Shown here in pieces: positions 1-5,209 of a stretch of DNA of 6,070 bases (within the stretch, counting starts at the first letter, position 1; every line of letters begins with the position of its first letter). The stretch is taken from assembly GCA_937894665.1 (NCBI GenBank), contig CALAWF010000190.1:1-6070 (forward strand), written 5' to 3'. The notes beneath the pieces were generated by a model. It made no database searches, was not told the origin of the DNA, and saw nothing but the letters and a program-made list of their open reading frames with translations. Made by a program: the position numbers and the translations under genes. The DNA is from an uncultured bacterium (lineage in GTDB: Bacteria; Cyanobacteriota; Vampirovibrionia; Gastranaerophilales; Gastranaerophilaceae).

Positions 1-1
1 T

Positions 2-1036
2 CCTGCTATGAAACAAGAATTAGACGGTGTTGATCCTGAAACTGAAAAAACTTATATGCATAAATACATCTTCCCAGGATTCTCTGTTGGTGAAGTTAAA
101 CCCCTAAGAGGACCGGGTAGAAGAGAAGTTGGTCATGGTCATTTGGCTGAAAGGGCTAATATTCCTGCATTGCCTTCTCAAGAAGAATTTGGCTACACTA
201 TCAGAGTTACATCTGATGTTTTAGAATCAAACGGTTCAACATCAATGGCTTCAACTTGCGGTTCTTCAATGGCATTGATGAATGCAGGTGTTCCTGTTAA
301 ATGTATGATTGGTGGTGTTGCAATGGGTATGATTACCGAAGAAGGTAAAGAACCTATTGTATTAACAGATATTCAAGGAATCGAAGATTTCTTGGGTGAT
401 ATGGACTTCAAAGTTACAGGTAACGATACTGGTATTACGGCTCTTCAAATGGATATGAAAGCTAAAGGTATTGCTAACGAAACTTTGAGAAAAGCATTAG
501 GTCAAGCTAAAGAAGGCAGATTGCATATCTTAGGCAAAATGAGAGAAGCAATCACTGAACCTGGGCCAATGTCTCCATTTGCTCCAAGTATCAATACAAT
601 GACTATTCCAACTGAAGACATCGGAACAGTTATCGGACCTGGCGGAAAACAAATCCGTGCAATTATTGATGCTTCTGGTGCAGAAATTGATATTCAAGAT
701 TCTGGTGTTGTAACTATTACTTCTAATGACCAAGAAGGTGCTAAAATCGCTATGAAAATGATTAGAGATTTAACTTTCAAACCTGAAGTCGGAATGGTTA
801 TTAAGGGTAAAGTTGTAAGAATTATCCCTATCGGAGCTTTCGTTGAATTAGGCGGTGGCAAAGACGGTATGGTTCACATTTCTCAAGTTTGCAACGAAAG
901 AATTGAATCAATTGAACCTCATTTAACTATTGGTCAAGAAGTTATCGTTAAAGTTATCAAAATTGATGAAAAAGGTCGTGTAAACCTTACTATCAAAGGT
1001 GTAACTGAAGAAGATAAAGCTAAAGTGATTCAATAG
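2..1036 (+). CDS. pnp: Polyribonucleotide nucleotidyltransferase (PNPase), 3' part, 5' end outside window
   Basis: PNPase degrades RNA 3' to 5' by phosphorolysis, releasing nucleoside diphosphates, and works as a cytoplasmic homotrimer. The frame is open to the left edge, so the ATG at 8 is internal; about 344 of the usual ~700 residues are visible. Counting that ATG as residue 1, the second RNase PH core is first, with GPGRREVGHG (35-44) and the phosphate-binding SNGSTSM (74-80). The metal and catalytic residues equivalent to E. coli D486, D492 and K494 are D127, D133 and K135 within EDFLGDMDFK. A KH domain follows with its GxxG loop in VIGPGGKQI (208-216), then an S1 domain from about residue 262 (GMVIKGKVV through VHISQV and LTIK). 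The protein stops soon after S1, without the longer tail some homologues have. Cyanobacteria-like wording around the active site supports the organism guess. The family assignment is essentially certain. Confidence 0.98.
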   Translation, partial: PAMKQELDGVDPETEKTYMHKYIFPGFSVGEVKPLRGPGRREVGHGHLAERANIPALPSQEEFGYTIRVTSDVLESNGSTSMASTCGSSMALMNAGVPVKCMIGGVAMGMITEEGKEPIVLTDIQGIEDFLGDMDFKVTGNDTGITALQMDMKAKGIANETLRKALGQAKEGRLHILGKMREAITEPGPMSPFAPSINTMTIPTEDIGTVIGPGGKQIRAIIDASGAEIDIQDSGVVTITSNDQEGAKIAMKMIRDLTFKPEVGMVIKGKVVRIIPIGAFVELGGGKDGMVHISQVCNERIESIEPHLTIGQEVIVKVIKIDEKGRVNLTIKGVTEEDKAKVIQ

Positions 1037-1056
1037 TTAAATCTAAAATATAAAAT

Positions 1057-1097
1057 AAAAAATAGTTCTCAAATGAATAATTTGAGGGCTATTTTTT
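1057..1097 (+). terminator. Intrinsic terminator after pnp
   Basis: An 18-base arm at 1057-1074 pairs with 1080-1097 across a 5-base loop (GAATA). In RNA every position pairs, two of them as G-U wobbles (TT at 1066-1067 opposite GG). The arm starts with six A and ends in six T, so the T-tract is both the outer stem and the release tract. It sits 20 bases after the pnp stop codon. Its A/T symmetry might allow weak function on the other strand, but no minus-strand gene ends here. Confidence 0.9.
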
Positions 1098-1111
1098 ATG
1101 CTTGAATAAAG

Positions 1112-1162
1112 AAAATTTGTTGTTTTTTATACATTTTTTATACTTTTTTATCTTGTTTTATC
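1112..1162. promoter_or_regulatory. Phased A/T-tracts, probably curved DNA upstream of the kinase promoter
   Basis: AAAATTT at 1112-1118 is followed by T-tracts at 1123-1128, 1134-1139, 1144-1149 and 1156-1159. Their centres are about 10.5, 11, 10 and 11 bases apart, close to one helical turn. Phased A-tracts are known to curve DNA and can act as upstream promoter elements. Here they run directly into the predicted -35 region of the kinase gene. The spacing is seen in the sequence; curvature and any promoter effect are inferred. Confidence 0.5.
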
Positions 1163-1182
1163 ATTCTTTGTTGTGGTAATAT
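1153..1182 (+). promoter_or_regulatory. Predicted sigma-70-type promoter of the PfkB kinase gene
   Basis: TTGTTT at 1153-1158 is a 4/6 match to the -35 box and lies 18 bases from TAATAT at 1177-1182. The -10 box is preceded by TG one base upstream (1174-1175), giving an extended -10. Transcription would start near 1189-1190, leaving a leader of about 27 bases before the ATG. GATAAT at 1186-1191 is an alternative -10 with a poorer -35. Because pnp ends in a strong terminator, the kinase gene needs its own promoter, which supports the call. Exact boxes are a prediction from sequence alone. Confidence 0.55.
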
Positions 1183-1216
1183 TTAGATAATGGATACATG
1201 AAATGGAGAGTTAAAA

Positions 1217-2266
1217 ATGGCTGATATAGTTACTATTGGTAGTGCAACAATGGACGTATTTGTTGAATGCGATGATGCAAATATTGTTTCAGTTCGTTCA
1301 TTAAAGAAAAAATCAGAATTTATGAGTTATTCATATGGTGCAAAAATTGAAATCACAGATTTTGCATCTCAAGTTGGTGGCGGCGGTGTTAATACTGCTA
1401 CAAATTTTGCGAATCTTGGACTATCTACCGCTGCAATATTTAAAGTTGGCGATGATATTTATTCAAAAGGTTTGTTTGAATTTTTTAAAACAAGAAATGT
1501 TGATTTATCTTATGTAATTCAAAATAAAGAAGAATCTACAGGTTTTTCAATTATTTTAACAAGTTTTGAAGGTGATAGAACTGTTTTGGCACACCGTGGT
1601 GCAAATGCACATATCAAAAAATGTGAAATCAATTTTGATGCAATCAAAAATGCAAAACTTCTATACATTGCACCTCTAAATGGTGATAGTAACAAGGTCT
1701 TGGATGATATTGTTAAGTTTGCCAAAGAAAATGATACCGCAATTTGTTTTAATGCAGGAACAACAGGTATTAAAAAAGGTTTTAATTATTTGAAAAAGAT
1801 TTTGGAATCTGCTCAAATTGTTGTTATGAATAAAGAAGAAGCCTCTATGGCAACAGGTATCCAGCTTCGTTCAGATACAAAGGAAGAAAAATTTTCTACA
1901 ATGCTTATTCATCCTGATTTAAAAGCAATGTTCAAGAAATTAAAGGTTTCTGATTATCAAATTATTGTTATTACTGATGGCGGTGCTGGGGCTTACGCCT
2001 ATGATGGTAAACAATATTTCTATTGTCCTTGTTTTGATGGCCCTGTAACTTCAACACTCGGAGCAGGGGATGCTTTTGCATCTACATTCTGTGCTTCATT
2101 GATGCGAGAAAATAAGGATATTGAAAAAGCATTAAAAATGGCTTCAATCAATTCTGCCGGTGTTGTTTCAGAATTCGGAGCAACAAGAGGACTTTTAACA
2201 TTTGATGAAATAGAAAGAAGACTTTCAAATTCTCCTGATTATGTTTGTCAGATTGAAGCAGAATAA
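1217..2266 (+). CDS. PfkB/ribokinase-family carbohydrate or nucleoside kinase
   Basis: This cytoplasmic kinase transfers the ATP gamma-phosphate to a sugar or nucleoside hydroxyl; the substrate cannot be read from sequence. At 349 residues it is at the upper end of the usual 300-350. Family landmarks appear in order: VTIGSATMDVF (5-15), the glycine-rich signature GGGGVNTATNFANLG (54-68) that contacts substrate, HRGANAHI (126-133), the NxxE motif N205-E208 linked to Mg/phosphate, TDGGAGAYAY (253-262), and the ATP/anion-hole signature STLGAGDAF (279-287) with D285 as the expected catalytic base. The usual Asp of DTxGAGD is Ser279. FMSYSYGAKIE (35-45) resembles a poorly characterised branch annotated only as carbohydrate kinase family. 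The ATG at 1217 is chosen because GGAGAG (1205-1210) lies 6 bases upstream and an in-frame ATG at 1190 meets TGA after three codons. It appears monocistronic, between two terminator-like hairpins. Family is confident; substrate unknown. Confidence 0.9.
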   Translation: MADIVTIGSATMDVFVECDDANIVSVRSLKKKSEFMSYSYGAKIEITDFASQVGGGGVNTATNFANLGLSTAAIFKVGDDIYSKGLFEFFKTRNVDLSYVIQNKEESTGFSIILTSFEGDRTVLAHRGANAHIKKCEINFDAIKNAKLLYIAPLNGDSNKVLDDIVKFAKENDTAICFNAGTTGIKKGFNYLKKILESAQIVVMNKEEASMATGIQLRSDTKEEKFSTMLIHPDLKAMFKKLKVSDYQIIVITDGGAGAYAYDGKQYFYCPCFDGPVTSTLGAGDAFASTFCASLMRENKDIEKALKMASINSAGVVSEFGATRGLLTFDEIERRLSNSPDYVCQIEAE

Positions 2267-2290
2267 ATTTTGAATTAAAAATGAACTTTT

Positions 2291-2340
2291 AATCTCCTTA
2301 TTTCGTTTATAAAAATGTAGATGATATAAGGAGATTTTTT
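2291..2340 (+). terminator. Terminator-like hairpin whose 3' arm holds the next gene's ribosome-binding site
   Basis: AATCTCCTTAT (2291-2301) pairs perfectly over 11 bases with ATAAGGAGATT (2326-2336), with a 24-base loop. The run of six T at 2335-2340 follows directly, so the structure fits an intrinsic terminator for the upstream kinase gene, 24 bases past its stop codon. The same 3' arm contains AAGGAG (2328-2333), the Shine-Dalgarno of the gene starting at 2341. In a read-through transcript the site would be masked. The pairing is seen directly; the dual role is inferred, and the long loop makes termination efficiency uncertain. Confidence 0.6.
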
Positions 2341-2676
2341 ATGACAGAAGAAATTAAAACTTGTGATTGCAAAGAAAAATGTATCAAAAAAGTTAAAGAA
2401 TGGACTTTTATTACCTCCGCCGTGTTTGTAGGTGCGTTATTAGCAATTTTATTAGGGGCTAACATTTTACGTCCAAAATGCCCTCCTCCATGTCCTATGA
2501 TGGATAATTACGGTCCAAGATTTGAACGTCAACTTCCACCTCCTCCAATGATGCATCCAGAAGCTCGTGGGGAACATCAATTCAGAGGTCCACAAGGTGG
2601 TCCGCCTCCACAATTTAGAGAACATAAAAAAGATTTTAGACCGGATGCAAAACCTGCACCTCAATCTCAAAAATAA
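2341..2676 (+). CDS. Small single-pass membrane protein with proline-rich tail, unknown function
   Basis: I do not recognise this 111-residue protein. It has a short N-terminal segment with three cysteines (C8, C10, C14) and many lysines, then one hydrophobic stretch at about 22-43 (TFITSAVFVGALLAILLGAN). Beyond it is a long, probably disordered tail rich in Pro, Gln, Arg and His, starting with CPPPC (47-51) and including QLPPPPMM and GGPPPQF. The lysines before the membrane segment predict a cytoplasmic N-terminus and an outward tail (type II anchor). Translation starts at the ATG 7 bases after AAGGAG. The gene lies alone between two hairpin terminators. A role in the envelope is possible, but nothing in the sequence names one. 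That it is a real gene is supported by the ribosome-binding site, the coherent domain order and the terminator just after the stop. Confidence 0.7.
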   Translation: MTEEIKTCDCKEKCIKKVKEWTFITSAVFVGALLAILLGANILRPKCPPPCPMMDNYGPRFERQLPPPPMMHPEARGEHQFRGPQGGPPPQFREHKKDFRPDAKPAPQSQK

Positions 2677-2693
2677 TAATAAATTCAACAAAT

Positions 2694-2731
2694 AAAAAAT
2701 CCCGCAAAGATAACTCTTTACGGGATTTTTT
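2694..2731 (+). terminator. Strong intrinsic terminator after the small membrane protein gene
   Basis: AAAAAATCCCG (2694-2704) pairs with CGGGATTTTTT (2721-2731). After one C/A mismatch (2705 and 2720), AAAGA pairs with TCTTT around a 4-base TAAC loop. The result is a 16-pair stem with a GC-rich middle and a six-T tail, 17 bases beyond the stop codon. It separates the small-protein gene from the two-component operon, which therefore needs its own promoter. Confidence 0.93.
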
Positions 2732-2735
2732 ATAA

Positions 2736-2751
2736 CTATTATTTGTAATAG
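2736..2751. repeat. Short perfect inverted repeat upstream of the two-component promoter
   Basis: CTATTA (2736-2741) and TAATAG (2746-2751) form a perfect 6-base inverted repeat around TTTG. It sits just past the terminator and about 19 bases upstream of the predicted -35 box, where an operator or activator site could lie. In AT-rich DNA such a short palindrome can arise by chance, so a regulatory role is only a suggestion. Confidence 0.25.
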
Positions 2752-2769
2752 CCCAACTCGGTAATTTAA

Positions 2770-2798
2770 TTGTTTTCGAATGTCGTGTTAAATAATAA
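2770..2798 (+). promoter_or_regulatory. Predicted promoter of the response regulator-histidine kinase operon
   Basis: TTGTTT (2770-2775) is 17 bases from TAATAA (2793-2798), a plausible sigma-70-type pair with the same -35 hexamer as the predicted promoter of the PfkB kinase gene. An alternative extended -10 is TG at 2786-2787 followed by TAAATA (2789-2794), but that puts the -35 too close. Transcription would begin near 2805, giving a leader of about 25 bases that includes the GAGG ribosome-binding site (2816-2819). A promoter is expected here because a strong terminator lies just upstream; the exact boxes are uncertain. Confidence 0.5.
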
Positions 2799-2829
2799 TA
2801 ACAATCAGAAAGGCTGAGGGATAGAAATA

Positions 2830-3477
2830 ATGGAAAAGGTAAAAAAAGTAATAATAGTTGATGATTTTGCTCTCAGTCGTGCAATTTTGAAAAAAATGCT
2901 TGCATCTCGTTCTGATATTGAAGTTTGTGCAGAATTTGAAAATGCGGAGGATAGTATTGAATATTTGGAAGGTAACTGTGCAGATTTAGTTATTATGGAT
3001 TTTGGTTTGCCAAAAATGAATGGAACAAAGGCATCCAATTTAATCAAAACTATTTCCCCGAATACTAAAGTTATATTGCTTGTTTCTGTTAATACCCGCT
3101 CTGAAATACTGATGGCGTTATTTGCAAATGTGGATGCTTATGCCCTAAAGGATATGAGTCAAAATCAGTTATTAAGTATTTTAGATAAAGTCTTTTCTGG
3201 TAATATTTGGATTGATTTTAGAATTCAGCATAATATTTTTAATCTGATAAAATATCTTCCCTCTTGCGATTATGAATATTTTAAAAGAGAGCTAACCCCT
3301 AGTGAAGGTATTCTTATTGATATGATTCTAAAAGGCTTTGATAAATCGGATGTTGCAGAATCTCTTAATCTTAATTTGAAAGATTTGGCTCTTTCTGTCC
3401 GTTCAATCTTTCAAAAATTATCGAAAACTAAACGTGTAATTCAATTGGCAGAGGATTTTAAATATGACTTTGTTTAA
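2830..3477 (+). CDS. NarL/FixJ-type response regulator with divergent LuxR-type HTH
   Basis: This two-component response regulator of 215 residues has the usual NarL-family length and layout. The receiver domain (about 5-122) is complete: acidic pair D11-D12, phospho-acceptor D57 in LVIMDFGLP, switch Ser86, aromatic Tyr104 and conserved Lys107 in DAYALKD. After a linker comes a LuxR-like HTH (about 155-199) starting with LTPSEGILIDMILKG, with VAESL at the first helix of the HTH. The recognition-helix region, normally like TVKNHV, reads DLALSV, so promoter recognition may be unusual or weak. Start: ATG at 2830, with GAGG about 10 bases upstream. The last 14 bases overlap the histidine kinase gene downstream, indicating a coupled cognate pair. 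Targets are unknown; self-regulation or control of the neighbouring efflux gene is conceivable but not shown. Confidence 0.9.
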   Translation: MEKVKKVIIVDDFALSRAILKKMLASRSDIEVCAEFENAEDSIEYLEGNCADLVIMDFGLPKMNGTKASNLIKTISPNTKVILLVSVNTRSEILMALFANVDAYALKDMSQNQLLSILDKVFSGNIWIDFRIQHNIFNLIKYLPSCDYEYFKRELTPSEGILIDMILKGFDKSDVAESLNLNLKDLALSVRSIFQKLSKTKRVIQLAEDFKYDFV

Positions 3478-5209
3478 AAATAATGTTTTTAATTTTAGAT
3501 CGAAAATGTATTTTATACATTTGTCCTTTTATCTTATAACGGTATTTTTCTTTTGTAGTCCATTTTTAGGGTTAAAATTTTTACCCCCTAAAGCATCTGT
3601 GCTTGTTGCAATTTTTGTTTTAACTTTAAAGCAATTATTTAATAGTTTTTTGTTTAATTGTAAATTAAATGTCAAAGACGATGAATTTTTAAGATATAGA
3701 TATTGTATTTCTGATTCAAGATCTCTTACTCCTACATGTTCTTCTTGCCATGTAGAATCTTTATTAGATATGATTTTTTCAAATTCTCTTGATGTAATTA
3801 CTTTTAAAGATTCAAAATTACGATATGCAATGTGTTCAAAGAAATTTGTAAGAGTTGCAGGTAAAAGAGATTCTTCCGAAATCATAGGGAAAACAATTAA
3901 AGATGTTTTTTCAGATAGGAAACAAGCCAATATTTTAAAATCTAACGATATTTATGTAATGAAAAATGGTGTACCTCGAACTTGTTTCTACACTGATTAT
4001 TCCTCTCTTTATGAAACAAAGTATGAAGTTGTATCAACTCCAATTATAAGTAATAACGAAGTTGTTGGTGTTTTAACTCTAAGTCGAGATGTTACAGATA
4101 CTTGTAATTTAAAAGACTCCTTAGAGTTTTCTAATTCTCAACTGATTACACTGCTAAATAATTCTCCAATGTTTGCTTATATCGTTGATACCTCAGGGGA
4201 TTATGTATTAGGAAATGACAGAGCAAATAGGTTATTCCTAGAAGGTGTAGATGTTTTGGCTTGTGGTACGAGTCTTCAATATAATCCTGATTCTTTTAAA
4301 GAAGAGGTTATGGCAGAAGATGCTATTGTATTGGCAAATCAGCAGAATTTGCAATTTGAAAAACGGTTTACTACTTCTGATGGTGATACCCATTGGTATA
4401 GTGTTAATAAAACTCCTCTATTTGATGATAAAGGAAATCTCTATGCTATTTCTACCTTTGGTCGAAGTATTGAACAAGAAAAGCGAATATCCGAACAAAG
4501 AGAAACTTATATTGCAACGTTGAGCCATGATTTGAAAACCCCGACAATTGCTCAAGTAAGAGCTTTGGAACTTTTGTTGAGCGGTCAGTTTGGTGAATTT
4601 AATCAAGACCAAAAAGATATGCTGAAATTGACTCTTGATTCTTGTAATTATATGTATGATATGGTTTATACTCTTTTATCTACGTATAAATTTGAAAATG
4701 GAGATATTACTTTAAACTTTTCCACTTTCGACTTATCTAAAATTATTGAAGAATCCATAAAAGAAGTTATAAATTTGGCAAATGAAAATTCTATAACTAT
4801 TGAAGTTGATAATGTCAAGGATTGCAAAATAACTGCTGACAGAATAGAAATGAAGCGTGTTGTAATAAATTTGCTGTCTAATGCAATTAATTATGCTTTC
4901 CCTAATACAAATGTAGTTGTTACCTGTAAAAAGGTTGGAAATAATATTGAATTTTGTGTAAAAAATTCCAGCCCATATATAGAACCAAGTGTTATGAGCG
5001 GTTTGTTCCGAAAATATGTAACCCATTCGGATAAATTTAATAAAGTTGGTGTTGGGCTAGGCTTGTATTTATCGAAAAAAATTGTTGAGGCTCATGGGGG
5101 TAAAATTATTGCACAAAGTTATAAAACCCAAAGCAATGTGTTTGGGTTTTCAACTCCAATAGATTGTTCTGTTGATACAAAGTCTAAACTTGTAGGAATT
5201 ACAAATTAG
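3464..5209 (+). CDS. Membrane-anchored hybrid-free sensor histidine kinase with two PAS domains
   Basis: This is the probable partner kinase of the preceding regulator (581 residues). Two hydrophobic segments (about 16-38 and 44-65) are joined by only a few residues, so there is no real periplasmic sensor; the signal is likely sensed in the membrane or by the cytoplasmic PAS domains at about 100-214 and 225-337. The HisKA domain has H-box ATLSHDLKTP with phospho-acceptor H355. The ATPase domain has N-box NLLSNAINYA (N469, N473) and G2 glycines in VGVGLGLYLS (G529, G531, G533). The G1 box, normally DxGxG, reads NSSPY (501-505), lacking the Asp that contacts adenine and both glycines. A CSSCH motif (92-96) lies between the second membrane segment and PAS1. 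Start ATG 3464 has GAGGA 8 bases upstream inside the regulator gene; Met15 lacks such support. The 3' end overlaps the convergent TolC-family gene by 11 bases. Kinase family certain; signal unknown. Confidence 0.95.
   Translation: MTLFKNNVFNFRSKMYFIHLSFYLITVFFFCSPFLGLKFLPPKASVLVAIFVLTLKQLFNSFLFNCKLNVKDDEFLRYRYCISDSRSLTPTCSSCHVESLLDMIFSNSLDVITFKDSKLRYAMCSKKFVRVAGKRDSSEIIGKTIKDVFSDRKQANILKSNDIYVMKNGVPRTCFYTDYSSLYETKYEVVSTPIISNNEVVGVLTLSRDVTDTCNLKDSLEFSNSQLITLLNNSPMFAYIVDTSGDYVLGNDRANRLFLEGVDVLACGTSLQYNPDSFKEEVMAEDAIVLANQQNLQFEKRFTTSDGDTHWYSVNKTPLFDDKGNLYAISTFGRSIEQEKRISEQRETYIATLSHDLKTPTIAQVRALELLLSGQFGEFNQDQKDMLKLTLDSCNYMYDMVYTLLSTYKFENGDITLNFSTFDLSKIIEESIKEVINLANENSITIEVDNVKDCKITADRIEMKRVVINLLSNAINYAFPNTNVVVTCKKVGNNIEFCVKNSSPYIEPSVMSGLFRKYVTHSDKFNKVGVGLGLYLSKKIVEAHGGKIIAQSYKTQSNVFGFSTPIDCSVDTKSKLVGITN
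5123..5150 (-). terminator. Hairpin inside the kinase coding region, likely terminator of the minus-strand TolC-family gene
   Basis: AAAACCCAAA (5123-5132) and TTTGGGTTTT (5141-5150) form a perfect 10-base stem with an 8-base loop. On the minus strand it lies 48 bases beyond the TolC-family stop codon and ends in four U, so it can act as that gene's terminator. On the plus strand it falls inside the histidine kinase gene, encoding KTQSNVFGF, upstream of the kinase stop, where early termination would be harmful unless translating ribosomes prevent it. The short T-run suggests modest strength. Confidence 0.5.

Noticed and set aside
530..733. 67-codon minus-strand frame opposite pnp
   Set aside because: It covers the conserved helical and KH regions of PNPase, and the predicted product has no family features.
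1098..1216. Possible small RNA or small gene between pnp and the PfkB kinase
   Set aside because: No open frame with a ribosome-binding site and no terminator follows the predicted promoter before the kinase ATG; the spacer is explained by promoter elements.
2275..2292. Weak TTAAAA/TTTTAA inverted repeat and a three-codon frame ATG AAC TTT TAA as a leader peptide
   Set aside because: The stem is only six A/T pairs, and the mini-frame has no ribosome-binding site; both are expected by chance.
3529..3930. 133-codon open frame on the minus strand opposite the histidine kinase
   Set aside because: It lies antisense to a region with clear membrane and PAS coding on the plus strand, has no recognisable motif, and is expected by chance from AT-rich codon use.
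4733..5026. 97-codon minus-strand frame opposite the kinase ATPase domain
   Set aside because: The plus strand here encodes conserved N-box and ATPase elements; the antisense product has low complexity (Tyr/Phe/Ile/Asn-rich) and no domain.
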